A stretch of DNA of 64,000 nucleotides from Talinum fruticosum (lineage: Eukaryota; Streptophyta; Magnoliopsida; Caryophyllales; Talinaceae), in NCBI GenBank assembly GCA_021018815.1, contig JAITYX010000125.1, forward strand, positions 930,001 to 994,000, written 5' to 3'. The position numbers and the translations under genes were made by a program. Each line of letters opens with the position of its first letter. The first letter of the stretch is position 1. Of the stretch, positions 1-11,839 are shown piece after piece. Below the pieces are notes generated by a model. That model saw only the letters and a list, made by a program, of their open reading frames with translations. It ran no database searches and had not been told where the DNA came from.

Positions 1-2640
1 GAATTCAAGTTCGATATCACCTTTCTCAGAATGGTCTCTTATGAAATGATACCTGACCTCAATGTGTTTTGTTTTTGAGTGCTGAACTGGATTTTTGGTG
101 ATGCTAATTGCACTTTGATTATCACACTTGATTGGAACCGATTTGAAGGCAAGTCCAAGATCTCTCAAGTGTTGCTTTATCCACAGAATCTGTGCACGGC
201 ATGCTCCAGCTGCAATATACTCAGCTTCAGCGAGTTGATAGAGCTACTGAGTTTTACTTCTTTGAGTGCCAAGATATTAAGGATTGACCCGAAATTGGCA
301 CGCTCCTAAAGTGCTCTTTCTATCAACTTTGTATCCAGCGTAATCCGCATCCGAGTATCCCCGAGAGTCAATTCCGAGTCTCTTGAGTACCATAGACCTA
401 AGTTCCGAGTCCCTGCAAGATATCTCGAATATTCTCTTCACCGCAGTGAGATGTGATTATTTTGGATTAGCTTGGAATCTTACGCATAAACAAACACTGA
501 ACATTATATCCGGCCGGCTGGAAGGAAGATATAGCAAAGATCCAATCATACCTCAATAGAGTTTCGATCTATTGCCTTACCTTTCTCGTCCGAGTTAAGT
601 TTTATACTTGTTGCTTATGGGTGTAGCTGCGTGCTTTGCATCTTGGAGATTGTATTTCTTAAGCAGCTCCTTGATATACTTTGATTGATGGACATAGATT
701 CCATCTTTATCTTGTTTGATTTGTAGACCAAGGAAGAAATTGAGTTCTCCCATCATACTCATTTGGAATTCCGACTCATTAACTCGAAAAATTCTCGGCA
801 CGGAATTTCATTAGTTGCTCCAAAAATTATATCATCAACATAGATTTGAACAATAAGGAAATCTTTCCCCTTGGTTTTTATAAAGAGGGTCTTGTCGATC
901 TGACCTCTTCTAAAATCATTTTGAACCAAGAAATTGCTCAGTCTTTCATACCAAGCTCGGGAGCTTGTTTAAGACCATAAAGAGTTTTTGAAGTCCGAAA
1001 ACATGATTTGAAAATTCTGAGTTTTCAAACCCGGGAGGTTGCTCGACATAGACTTCCTCTTCAATAAAACCATTAAGAAATGCACACTTAACATCCATTT
1101 GATATAATTTGATACTCATGCTGGATGCAAATGCCAACAATATTCTAATGGCTTCAATTCAGTAACAGTGCAAAGGTTTCCCTATAACCAATCCCTTCTT
1201 CTTGATTGTACCCTTGAGCCACAAGTCTAGCCTTATTTCGACTACCAACCCCACTTTATCCAGTTTGTTCTTGAAAACCCATTTGGTTCTTATGACTGGG
1301 TGGTCGAAGGTCGTTTGGTCGAGTCCGGACTTGGTTTTTCCTATTCAAGCTCATCAAACACAACATGGATGCTTTCTTCCACTTTGTTAGTTCTCTTATT
1401 GAAAATGCGATAAGCTTTACTATGAGAAGAATAACCCGAGAAAGATACCTTCATTTGATCGAGCATCAAACTTGGCCAGGTGATCCTTACCATTGTTGTG
1501 AACAAAACACTTACATCCAAATGGTTTGAAATAGGAAATATTCGGTTTCTTCCCTTTGTAGAGCTCATAAGGTGTTTTCTTCAGAATGGGTCCGATGAGG
1601 CATCTATTCGAGTGTAGTTGGTCTGTGTTGACTGCCTAAGCCCAGAAATAGTAAGGTAAGTTGTGCTCAATCATCATTGTTCTTGCTATTTCTTCAAGAG
1701 TTCTGTTCTTTCTCTCCACTACTCCATTTTGTTGAGGAGTTCGGGCGCTAAGAAGTTGTGAGAGATTCCATTCTTGTCGCAAAACTCTAAGAATTCTTAG
1801 TAGTCAAACTCTTTTCCATGGTCGGTTCGATTCTCCGAATCCGAGTCTAAGACTCAACTTGGAATTTTCTCGCAGAGCTTGCTGAACTCCTTGAATGCTT
1901 CATTTTTGTGCTTAAGAGAACACACCCAGGTAAATCGTGAATAATTATCAATAATAACAAGTATATATGATTTACCTCCGAGGCTCTTAATAGGGATTTC
2001 ACCACATAAGTCCATATGTAGTAGCTCAAGCACTTTGGATGTGGAAACTTTCTTCAGAGATTTGAATGATGATCTAATTTGTTTCCCTCTTGTGCACGCT
2101 TCACAAACATTATCTTTCTCAAAAGCGTAGTTAGGTCAACCCCTAACCGGACCATAAGATGCCAATTTTTTGATAGTATGCATGCTAATATGGCCTAATC
2201 TACGATGCCATGTCCATGAGTCATCATGAAGAGATGCTTTTAAACAGGATAAATTCGACTCGGGTAAAAGAGAGGAATAATATAAGTGTTACCCGATCTT
2301 TTACCCGAGAGTTTGATCTCCTTTGTGGTATCATCGAAATGTAACAGTTTGTCCGAGTAAATCTCACCTCTTGACCTTTATCACATAATTGAGAGATGCT
2401 TGAGCAGATTGTAATTTAGTCCTTTGACAAGGTAAACTGGGCTGACCAGATTGCTTCCCATTCCAACCTTGCCTATCCCAACTATCTTGCCTTTGCTTGT
2501 CATCTCCAAAAGTGACTTTTCCTCCTTTGTACTCTTCTAACTCGGAAAAGAGTCCTAAGTCTCCTGACATGTGGCGTGAGCATCCATTGTCCAGTACCAG
2601 TGTCCTTTTGCTCTTTTCGAGTACCCTGCAAAATAGAGAC
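1..2640 (-). pseudogene. copia-1 pol relic (protease, integrase, RT, RNase H)
   Basis: Read right to left, a protease site-like LDNGCSRHMSGD lies near 2575-2610; the usual copia form is DSG. The GAG-pre-integrase WHRRLGH region lies near 2130-2230, and the integrase C-terminal catalytic context (TPQQNG followed by VERKNRTLEE) near 1687-1748. RT follows, with its catalytic YVDD intact at 831-842. RNase H carries SDADYAGY near 331-361 and ends at the window edge in the GDIELEF region, just before the usual ADIFTKPL end. Stops and frameshifts occur throughout, and a stretch around 1310-1370 is deleted compared with copia-2 (41880-42300). It would have made cDNA and integrated it. It is not functional as it stands. 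Confidence 0.8.
9..580 (-). pseudogene. copia-1 RNase H portion at the window edge
   Basis: This part of the pol relic is listed separately because it is cut by the window. Minus-strand SDADYAGYK (331-361) and the terminal region DIELEF (1-20) are readable. The ADIFTKPL end seen in copia-2 (40470-40495) is outside. Confidence 0.7.
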
Positions 2641-2649
2641 AATCTAACC

Positions 2650-4453
2650 CTTCTCACTTCCTCTAATGAACCCGAGTAACATTCTTTACTGTGGTCCTTT
2701 TCGAGGAAGAAGGTTTTTCGGAACCTAGATTTGAATGACTTTGGGCTTGGTCTAATTCCGAGTCTTACGTGTAGAGAACTAAGTCTCGTATCTCTTTCTT
2801 TTGAAAAACTTTTCCTTTGGGAAGCTGGAGGTGATGGTTTCTTCTTGTAAACTAATCTGGACTTAGTCCTCCTTTCATTTTTATGAATAGGACCATGCAC
2901 AACTTTCCTGAACTTTATAGTTCGGGAATCATTTTTGAAAAGCTCGAGTAGGAATTGGATTCCTCCTCTTTGTTGAAACCAAGACCTTCCTTTCTGAAGG
3001 AGACACATTGGGATCCTAAGAGCATGTCAAGGTTTTTCTGACCTTGAGTGAATTTTAAAACAAGGTCTTGAGACTCATTAAGCTTTTGCTTTAGTCTGCT
3101 CATTTTCTCTTCTAAGTAACTCAGATTCAGTCTCATTGGATTGAGCACTAGTCTTGAGTTCTCTGAGTGTAAGTCTCAGTTTTTCTAATTCATTTTTCAA
3201 GAAACTCGGAGGAAATTGACTCAAGTTGTTCTTTGAAACGAGAAGAATCAAAACTGAACTTTTCTTCCAAAGTGAAAATATACTTGGCTAGATCAACTTT
3301 GGAGAATTTGAGGAAGTATTCAACTACCTCGTTGAGGATTTGTTTCCTCACTGTATCGAGTCCGAGTCCGACTCTACTTCGACTTCTAAGTCGGAGATTG
3401 CCATCGGACATTTTGAATCATTTGAGTCCTCGTCATCTTCTGATGAGTCCTCGTCACTCCATGTGGCCATCATGGCCCTTTTCTTCTTTCTGTCCCTTTT
3501 TCTCTTTGGACGAGTCTTTGACTATGTGATCTTTGCTTGCCACATTCAAAACAACCAGAGTTTTTAGTCAAAGATAACTGTGAAGGAGAAGAGTATTTAC
3601 CTTTCCTGTCCTTCTTGTCCCTTTTGTAGAACTCTTCTTTTGGCTTCTTATCCCATCTTTTGTGCTTCATCATTCTCTTGAAGCCTCTTGTAATCAGTGC
3701 CATGGGATCCTCTTTTGAGTGAGAGGAACTCGGATCGGCTTCTCCGGTTTCGAGGCTTTTAGCGCTATGTTCTTTTTAGTGCTGCCCTCAGCATCCTCCT
3801 CTTCCGAGTGGATTTCATGAGTGAGAAACTTCCCAATGAGCTCGTCCGGCTTTAGAAGTGATAAGTCCCGAGCCTCTTCTATGGCAGTCACCTTGGGACC
3901 CCATTTTCTCTTGGGTAGACTTCGAGTAATTTTCTGCACATTTCCTCGTGGGAAATTTTCTTACCCAGAGATTTGAGATTGTTGGTAATCTCGGTGAATC
4001 GAATGAACATCCGAGTGATGTTTTCTTCGGCTCCATCTTGAATAGCTCATATTTATGAAGATATCGGCTTATCTTCGCTTGTCGACTCGACTTGTACCTT
4101 CGTAAGTGTTGACCAGGGTGTCCCACACTTCTTTGGCGGAGTCACGAGCGGATACTCGATTGTATTCTTCGAGCTGATGACGCACATCAGAATGTTCATT
4201 GCCTTGAAATTCTTTCCGAACTTCTCTGCTTCACTTGGAGAAAACTCGGCCTTTGTCTTGGGAACGAGTCTAAATTCTTCTGTCTTCATGGGAATGTAGT
4301 TTCCTCTTTGTATGATGTCCCAAACATCTTCATCATGATCCAGGAGGAAACATTCCATGAGTTTCTTCCAGATGCACGAAATTTTATCCTTTGAATTTTG
4401 GTGGTCTGCTAAAAGATCTTCCTTCATCGAACTCTCTCGTTGTTACGAGCCAT
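2650..4453 (-). pseudogene. copia-1 gag relic
   Basis: The likely start is the ATG at 4453-4451 (MARNNE), in the same context as the copia-2 gag start. Blocks seen in order are KKLMECFLLD near the N-terminus, a capsid-like block (KITRSLPKRKWGPKVTAIEE, 3880-3939), LIGKFLTHEI, a zinc knuckle beginning CFECGK near 3530-3555, then a Lys/Arg-rich stretch and an acidic Ser/Asp/Glu tail (about 3360-3470). Downstream sequence (2915-3150) is predicted coiled coil, with many Leu, Lys, Glu and Gln. It would form the virus-like particle. Several frameshifts are present. The one inside the zinc knuckle is shared with copia-2. Confidence 0.8.
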
Positions 4454-4498
4454 TTGATCTTTAGACCTTTGGATGGTTAGATTCTTTACGAAAGGCTA

Positions 4499-4510
4499 GG
4501 CTCGATACCA
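4499..4510 (-). other. copia-1 primer binding site (initiator tRNA-Met type)
   Basis: The minus strand reads TGGTATCGAGCC two bases after the CA end of the 5' LTR. It matches the common plant copia PBS TGGTATCAGAGCC with one base missing. Confidence 0.85.
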
Positions 4511-4512
4511 AT

Positions 4513-6147
4513 TGAAGGTTTGCTCGGGGAGAGACTGAATCACCCTAGAGGGGGTGAATTGGGTAGTGGAAGATTTTTCGAAAATCAAACACTTTTGATC
4601 AAGGCATATACAGAGGCGGATTCCGAGTGCGAAATGGGGTTAGAAAAGTATCTACTCGAATTGCGGTAAAGAGTAACTTAGCGAGATAAATCTGAAACTT
4701 TGAATGCATGTCGAGTCTAGAATGTACTTAGAAAGTGAAAACACAGAAAGTACGTGGAAACCCTCCTGGGGCGAGAAAACCACGGACCGTGCTAATCCAA
4801 GCACGAAGTCAAATCCACTATTTTGAGTCCACAAAATACCGTAGGCCGACTAAACCCGAGTTGCTCCCTTATACAACTCTTTACAAGTTTTCCTATACTC
4901 AGAAATTCCCTTATCCGATCTACTACTTCCTAACTGAGATAACCCTTACAACTAGGGACAAGCGAGCTGAGTTAACCCTTACGACTCAATCAAGGGACCT
5001 TACTTAGACAGTAAGAAAGAGAGTGTTCGTAACTAAGTACAAGACCTTACAACTCGGAATATAATGAGTTATAGAGTGGGAGTTGTAAGTAGAAGATTGA
5101 GAATGAATACAAAGACTTTGCTCAAGTATATGTATTAACAATAGGTTCGGCAATCTTCAAGTCTTGAGAGTTGGCTTCTATTTATAAATGACCAAGCAGA
5201 CATAGCCGTTGAGTCCATCTTCCGACTGAGGGTCCTTTGTGATCGTTGTTAAGAACTTTCGAGTCACTCGGAAAGTATCCGTTGAGATATGAACATTGGA
5301 CAACGGTTTTTAACTCCTTTGGAAGTCCCAAAACCACTTGCGGTGTCTTGAAAGATAAGGTGGAAACCACCGTTAAGCTTGGCGTTTCGGTTTTCAGATT
5401 TGGAAACAGACAGCCACGACACAATCTTTTGGGGCTAGGTCGGAGAATGGGAAAAGCCATGTCTGCTGGTGATTTGACGTTTTGAAGCCGGTTACTTTTG
5501 TATTTCAAAAAGTGTATCCTCGTTTGAATCACCTACAAAAGTAAATCAAATTGGTTCTCAAAGTATAAAATACTTTGGTCCAAGATTAGACACGAGATAA
5601 TAATATAATTAAGATAATTAATTGACTAATTATCCGAGTCGGAAAAAGAATGGAATTTTCGAGTCTAATATCCATGAAACTCAAAATTCCATCCGAGTTA
5701 GTCTAAGCGCGAATCAAGTTACATAGAGAACATCAGAGTGAAATAAACTTGATCTAGACTAAGCGCGGTTCGGATTAGAAGTGCTGACTATAACAGAATA
5801 GAACCTGTAATATGAAGTCGGACTTGAGTGCGGTTATGCGAATACTAGTCAATTGAACTTGCGATAATTCTAAGTGATGAGAGACTCGGAAGCTGGGTGT
5901 ACGATAGTAAGTTCGGATATGTTTTCCGATCTCACAGAGACAAGTAGGAATACATGAAATAAATTCTACATCACTTAGAGGAAATACTATATCACTCGGA
6001 AAAGTTTGTAAGGTACGGAGAATGACTTGGAATCAAAACTTTATAAGTGAGAAATCCTTATACCTGATTCTTTTGGTAGAACTCGAAATGTGCGGAGTAG
6101 AGTCCGAGTCTTCACATGGAGAGATAGAGAGTTATACCTGAGTCTTC
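4513..6147 (-). repeat. copia-1 5' LTR
   Basis: On the plus strand it starts TGAAGGTTTGCTCG, like the LTRs at 36371 and 45255. It ends in the shared GAGTCTTC module at about 6147, next to gypsy RT sequence. It is longer (about 1635 bp) than the 1466-1474 bp of copia-2. Its last part holds the terminal module twice (near 6107-6115 and 6140-6147), so the exact end is uncertain and no target duplication can be assigned. Confidence 0.8.
5178..5186 (-). promoter_or_regulatory. TATA box of the copia-1 LTR promoter
   Basis: The minus strand reads TATAAATAG at the same place in the LTR as in copia-2 (45810-45818). It is the likely U3/R promoter driving gag-pol on the minus strand. Confidence 0.65.
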
Positions 6148-6846
6148 GGCATGTCCGACCGTATTATCTACAAGGATGTCGATATGGGGCAGCGGGAAAT
6201 GATCTTTGGGACTTGCATTGTTTAAATCCCTAAAGTCGACGCACATCCGAACCCTACCATCCGTCTTCGAAACCGGTACTATGTTTGCTACCCAATGAGG
6301 GTGGTGAACTACTTTGATGAACCCAACCTCTAACCGCTTCGAACTTCTTCCTTAATCTTCGGAGCCCATTCGGGTTTCACCCTTCCGAGCTTTTGCTTAA
6401 TCGGCTTAGCGTCCTCGTAAAGTGGAATTCCGTGTTCCACTATACTTGGATCTATCCATGACATAACTTTATAGGACCATGCAAAGACATCTATGAATTC
6501 TATAAGGAGCGAAGTAAATTGCTTTTGCTCTTCTAGATCCAGTGTTTTCCCAATTTTGACCTCTTAGGGTTGATCAATTTATCCTAAATTAATTGTTATT
6601 GTTTTCTTTATTATTGGTGAGCGATTTTCATAATCTTCCATAATTTTTATTAATTCTTTAGGGATTTCTTATTCATCATTAGAGGCAAAACACTTAAATA
6701 TAAGAGAAGGAAAAGTGTAAGCGGAAAGATTCATCTTATTGAATGAGCAAATGAGTACATTAGACTTAGAAACAAAAGACGCGGAATTAAAAACAATAGA
6801 ACTAGAAGAAGAACTAAAAGCAACAGGAACAAAAGTGAAAGCCCGG
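6148..6846 (-). mobile_element. Minus-strand Ty3/gypsy fragment: start of RT and upstream linker
   Basis: Reverse-strand reading gives the gypsy RT block VRMCVDF, DLNNASPKDHFPLPHIDIL and DNTVGHA (near 6148-6330), preceded upstream by the protease-RT linker. The same sequence is at 18311-19612 (minus) and, on the plus strand, in G1 near 13690-13900. It is cut at 6147 by the copia-1 LTR and at 6847 by the G1 LTR, so both of those arrived later. It is only a fragment and has no function. Confidence 0.8.
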
Positions 6847-8832
6847 TGTAGACACCTAAAAAGTGTCGTCTCTTATCTTTTTATTTCGTGTTTTGTTTTG
6901 TTGGCCCGATGATGATAATCCCGAGTCCTGTTTATGGATTTGGATCTCGGATCGTGATCAATTGGTGCAACATAAGCCGATAAACCACAAAGAACGCCTA
7001 ACACCAAATAAATAGCCTTTTGCCTTGGGTCGGTCCACAAATCCTCTTTTCTTTCAAACCGTCCAAGAACTAAGTCGGGCCTTTAAGAGATTGTGAAGTC
7101 CCATGATGTGTACCGAGAAAATTCAAGTTCGGAATACTGCATTCTACTTTTGTCCAATCGGACAAGGAGGTGAAGACTTGAAGACGGCGTTAAAGTGTTG
7201 CATTTTATGATCAAGAGCATCAAAGTGCTCCCTTTAAGCTTTAAAAGACAGCCCACATGAGGTTAGAAGCTTTTCACCTCACAACGACGTCGTGGCCGGC
7301 GCTTGCCTTCTAGAAGCATCAAGTAGAACGCTGTGTTTTGGCTTGGAGAATCCTTTAGAGACACAACTAAGGCACGAAACCCTAGGGCACCCGTTTGGCC
7401 AACGCTCGCCTCCCCTCTTTTATTCGATTTTATCTCTTTTTGATCCGGTTCTATCTCTTAGGATTTGTCTTGGTTTTATTTCAGCTTGTTTGGACTGGCT
7501 GTATGGAGGTAAACCCTTTATCATTTGTGACCTAGGTCCTCTCCTATAAACAGAGAGCCTTGGCTCTCATTCGACATATGACTTCTTGCCTTAGCATTAC
7601 GCTACCGATGCTGAAAGTTAACCAGAGCACTTGTCATCTAAATGTTACTCTACCGAAATTTCCATAAGACACTCATCGTTTACTAAGCTACCATTGAATC
7701 CATGCAAAGAGCTAAAGAATATTCAGTTATTCTGATCTCTAGGCACTCATTCAACTAATCATTACTTCACCCTATACACAATTCACACAAGCCCTTTTCT
7801 CTTGATTATCACCGTTGCATCGAGAGATCTAGTGTGGAGAACTAGATCTGCAGGGTGGGACAACCTGAGGATGATTTTTCAGCCTTCAAATGGTTCTATT
7901 TATTTATGTTTTTATTGCTTTCCGTATTTTGGTTTAAGAGATGTAATCGCTTTAAATTTCTCCTCGACCGATGTAATTTTTCTACTTCTCGCTTTTCTTT
8001 ATCGCTTTCTTTATTGCTTTCTTTTATTTTTTTCCTTGTTATGTCTTGGTTGCTTTAATTTTGTTTAGCAAGTTGTTGTATGCTTGTTTTCATGCATTAT
8101 TTTGATACACTACTTGAACTAGTAATGACCGTCTTTGGACGGGCGGAACGGAAGGGTTTTCCCTACGTTTCGTACCCTCGCCCCCAAATTTGATTCTCGG
8201 TTCAAAGACCAATGGAGTCATTTTAGCCTCTTTTAGTCTTAGTTTTCTCATACTAATATTGGAAGAACAAATTTTGTTTTGGTTAGTTTTTCTTTCTTAA
8301 AAATTAACTGGCTACTCCTCTATTTTATGCTTTGTTCTTTTCAAATTTGCATCTCGGTGTTTTCTAGTTACAGGAATAGTAATGATTAGGTTTTGGATCT
8401 GCCCACTGAGCAAAGACAGAGGCTGATTCCAACAGCCACGGCCTCCGGCCGGCGCCGGTCACCCCGGTCTAGGCCACCACATTACCGCGGGGTCGGTCGA
8501 GTAAGGCTTCGGTCGAGATTGGTGTTTTTACACCAATCTGACCCTAAAGCTTCACAAAACCAAAATCCTAATGTTATTTATTCCTTAAGTAGCAAATAAG
8601 ATCTCGAGAATTCTGAAAATAATGTATAAAATAAAACAATTAATAAAACCGCCATCCAACTTTGCTTAATTCGCTTTAAATCGATTTAATAAAATTCAAA
8701 AATCTTAATAAAAGATTCATCCCCACATTCCAAAATTGACTTTCTAAAACCATATTCAAAATCAATCTTTAAAAAAGAGACCCGACACATAGTGGGAAGC
8801 TCGGCGAGCCCTGGTCGGCCGTGGTTCCTACA
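6847..8832 (+). repeat. G1 5' LTR
   Basis: It begins TGTAGACACCTAAA and ends GTGGTTCCTACA, about 1986 bp. The LTR at 60432-62460 begins and ends alike (TGTAGACACC, GGTTCCTCAACA), and shared blocks run through the middle: the TATA region and the GTTTTTACACC region near 8525 and 62120. It contains a GC-rich block (about 8435-8510) that is not conserved between the two LTRs. Confidence 0.8.
7545..7550 (+). promoter_or_regulatory. TATA box of the G1 LTR
   Basis: CTCCTATAAACAGAGAG lies mid-LTR at the same place as CATATAAATAAAGAG in the LTR at 60432-62460. It is the likely promoter of the genomic transcript. Confidence 0.6.
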
Positions 8833-8833
8833 A

Positions 8834-8850
8834 TGGAGTCGCCATCGTGG
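8834..8850 (+). other. Probable primer binding site of G1
   Basis: TGGAGTCGCCATCGTGG starts one base after the LTR end. The position and the TGG start fit a PBS. I cannot name the priming tRNA with confidence. Confidence 0.55.
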
Positions 8851-10190
8851 AACATTTTTTATTAAGAGGGAGAAACTTGAAAATTTGAGTAGTGAGTTTT
8901 AATAATGTATTTGCATTAGGCATCCTGCATTTAGCAACCTTTGAACTAGTTCAAATATTGTTCCGGACCCTAGGAAAATTTTATTGTACCTCCCGATTAC
9001 CCTTTCTAGAGAGAGGCTCCCACTTGGTTCCTTTAGGTGGGCAAAACTAGGCTTGGTTGCTCGAGGAAACGGTACCTCCTCCCTCGTAGCACTCACTCTT
9101 GGACTAAACCCTTTGTTTCACTAAGAGGCATTGAGAATTTTGGTTGGTATCCTTATCTGTACAACCCATGGGGACCAAATTCTTGGACTACGTGTCACCA
9201 TGTATCCAAACTCTTGAACTCTTGGGCCATAGAACTTTTGGACTTTTAGGTGCCACCTAGACTTCAAGCGCATGCTTGAATGAGTGTGTGTGTTTTAGAT
9301 TTGATCTTTTGTTTGTGAGCCTTTAGGAATAGGTGAGAGCTGATTAGACCCTTGCATAGGTGAAAATAAAATACTCTAATGAAATTTTTCCTAGAGTCGA
9401 TCCGTTATGTGCATTTAGCCAAAAGGTTGGTCCTTTGTCCGCACTTTCCATGTCATTCCAAAAATTTTCCTTTTAATAGCCTAGGTAGTTGTTATTTGCA
9501 AAAGGGTCTTACCAAAAGTCCCTTTCTCTTATTGTCTAGGCTGTGTTTTTTTTTATTTTTTACATTCTGATTTTCCATTTACATTAGCTAAATAAAACCA
9601 TCTCATATTAGGTGAGTCCATTTGGATTAGCCAAATAAAATCATCTCATATTAGGTGAGTCCATTTGCATTAGCCAAATAAAATTATCTTATATTAGGTG
9701 AGTCCATTTGCATTAGCCAAGTCAAATCATTTCATATTAAGATAGGTGAGTATGTCCTTTTCATTTTGCATTTAGTCCAAAAATCATCTCAAATAAGGAA
9801 ATGCACTATCATGTAGGAAGCATCTTTTCTCTAAGGATCATACAATCAAGTCAGTCATCATATCATCATCGCATTCTTTATGCGCATCCAAATAAAAAGC
9901 ATCCTTAGTTTATTCGGGTCTTGCGCTTGAGTCCCTTCCTCCTAAAAGTGATCTTCTCTCACATGGTCCTAAACCTCATCCTTTGGGCTGCAGAATAAGG
10001 AAGTCTACGGCAACCGAGTATCGTGGGAATCCGAGCTCCAAAAGATTAGAACGTCTCACCAAGGAATCCGGCACATCGTCTTTTCTTTCTACTCACGAGT
10101 CTACATCCGTGCGACAAGCTTTGGTGCATACTACACCGTCGCAGTCTACTCCTTGTTGTAAGACAAGTACCTAAAAAGAGTTCCCTTCTA
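8851..10190 (+). other. G1 untranslated leader between PBS and gag
   Basis: About 1.3 kb without a supported gene. It holds the 43-bp tandem repeats (9583-9754). From about 9905 it holds a block also found just upstream of gag in G2 (28640-28870), so the part next to gag is conserved between the elements. That part has an open frame at 9983-10174 with no recognised domain. Confidence 0.5.
9583..9754 (+). repeat. 43-bp tandem repeat, four copies
   Basis: Units start at 9583, 9626, 9669 and 9712, exactly 43 bp apart. Each runs ATTAGCCAAATAAAATCATC through TATTAGGTGAGTCCATTTG. A weak fifth unit follows near 9766. Amplified tandem repeats in untranslated regions are known in Tat-lineage elements such as Retand. 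Confidence 0.9.
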
Positions 10191-11423
10191 ATGGATCCTA
10201 ACCTAGAGCAAAATCTTAACCTCAATCTTCTTAATGAGAATATAGCTAAGGTGGAAACTAGGTTAAGTGATCAAGAAGAACAAATATCGTCTATATTGAG
10301 GGATCTTAAGGAAATCATCGGGGCTATCGAGGCTAGTAAGAGAGATGAGGAAGCTGAACGTTTGAAGAGGGAAGAGGCCGAAGAAGCTGAGTGTTTGAAA
10401 AAGGAAACAACTTTGATTCTGCCACCTCCTCGTGTCTTATCTCCTCCACACAGTCCTAAGCCTGAATTCCCTAAGCTCGAATCCAAATCTCGGTCCGATT
10501 CCCGTCTAGATCGGATAGAACCGACGTTGAGGGAGTCATCCATGTTCGATAATCATTACTTCGATCATAAGGGATTCACTTCAATCCCTAAGGGTAAACT
10601 ACCTCCTGAGTTTACCATGCTTGATATTAAGTTTAAATGTTCCGAGAATCCCCATCATCATGTACGCAACTTCTTAGGAGCAATGACTCTTAAGAACATT
10701 CCCGAAGACACTTACCACATTATCTTCCTTTGGACATTTGATACTAATATAATGACGTGGTAAAATGTGGTTGACTCATGCTAGGTTGCCAATTGGACAG
10801 ATTTGTGTAAGGAGTTCCTCCATCAATACTCCTATAACACTCGATCTACCTGTCATTCTTAGAGACTTGGAATTAATCAAGCAAGGTGAGAAGGAGAGCT
10901 TCATGGATTTCCTTACCGGATGGAGAGCAAAGGCAGCCCATATAGTTGATCGACCCTCCGAGAAGGATCAAGTTCGAATCATCGTAAAGAACCTTCAGCC
11001 CAATTATAATCAACAGCTCAAATTTCTACCCATGATGAACTTTTCAACCCTTAGAGATGCTTGGTTTGCTGATAGAAGATGAGTTGTCCATCGCGACCAC
11101 AAAAGTCACGACCAGGATATAGAGGTAATTATCATTCCAAAGATAAGAAAACCTCCAATGGTGGCAATGCTACCAGGGGTGTAGATGTTAATTCCCTTAA
11201 CAGGTATATCGACTACGATCCTATTGATACTACTTATATCAAAGCCCTTGACCATCTTTTGGAAAAATGGAAGATAGAATTGTCACCTATTAGAGCGAGA
11301 ATCGAAACCGCAAAACAATCCAAAAATTGGGATACGAGAAAATTTTACAAATACCATTGTACACGAGGACACAATACTGAACAGTGTTGGACATTCAAGA
11401 ATAAAATAGAAAGCATGTTTTGA
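10191..11423 (+). pseudogene. G1 gag relic
   Basis: It starts at the ATG of MDPNLEQNLNLN, followed by a predicted coiled coil (Glu-, Lys- and Ala-rich, 10260-10410). The capsid-like block is near 10590-11070 (LPPEFTMLDIKFKC, then GEKESFMDFLTGWRAKA and VRIIVKNLQP). A Tat-style knuckle ends it: KYHCTRGHNTEQC at about 11349-11390. A stop after MTW (10761-10763) and a frame change near 11080 break the protein into three pieces. Gag would package the RNA. The copy in G2 (28876-30090) is more decayed. Confidence 0.8.
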
Positions 11424-11839
11424 AGTGGCCAGCTACCATTACCTAAGGCTGCCTAGAAACCAAGCAATAATAAAAACCCTTTTAACGGCACCCTAGCCAT
11501 CTTCACCGAACCCACACCAAGTCGAGTGGGATCCTTCTATTTTTATCCGAGATATTAACGAGTAAAAACCACTTCTTAATCTACCTCTGTTAGATTCGAA
11601 GGCCGGGGTTGTGGGTAAGTGATGAAGAAGATGTCTACGAAACAAAAAGTGATAGTGACAATAATAGTGACGACTTCGGGGCACACCACCCTTAGAAGAA
11701 GAAGACTTTTGGAGAGACACTAAGAGCCTTGCGATTCGGTTTCTTACTAGATCGGGACGGTACAATGCACCCTTGGGTCCACAACGGACTCAGGAAGCCC
11801 CGAAAGAGCCCGAAGCTACAAAGGAAGAAGACTCAATCC

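Larger units (their letters stand above)
1..6147 (-). mobile_element. copia-1: Ty1/copia LTR retrotransposon relic, left end outside window
   Basis: On the minus strand the order is 5' LTR (6147-4513), PBS, gag, protease, integrase, RT and RNase H, which is the copia order. The window opens inside the RNase H end, so the 3' LTR and anything downstream of pol lie outside. It is the same family as copia-2 (36371-46720): position 1 aligns with about 40513, and the LTRs share start, TATA box and PBS. Every frame is interrupted. It abuts a minus-strand gypsy RT fragment at 6148, so it appears to have inserted into that element. The gag type (long UBN2-like gag with a basic, acidic-tailed zinc knuckle region) resembles the Sirevirus branch; that lineage call is an inference. 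Confidence 0.85.

Noticed and set aside
5182..5532. Frames on both strands inside the copia-1 LTR
   Set aside because: They lie in LTR sequence and are not open in the other LTR copies.
10271..10543. Minus-strand frame opposite G1 gag
   Set aside because: Shadow of the Glu-rich gag coding sequence; the real frame is on the plus strand.
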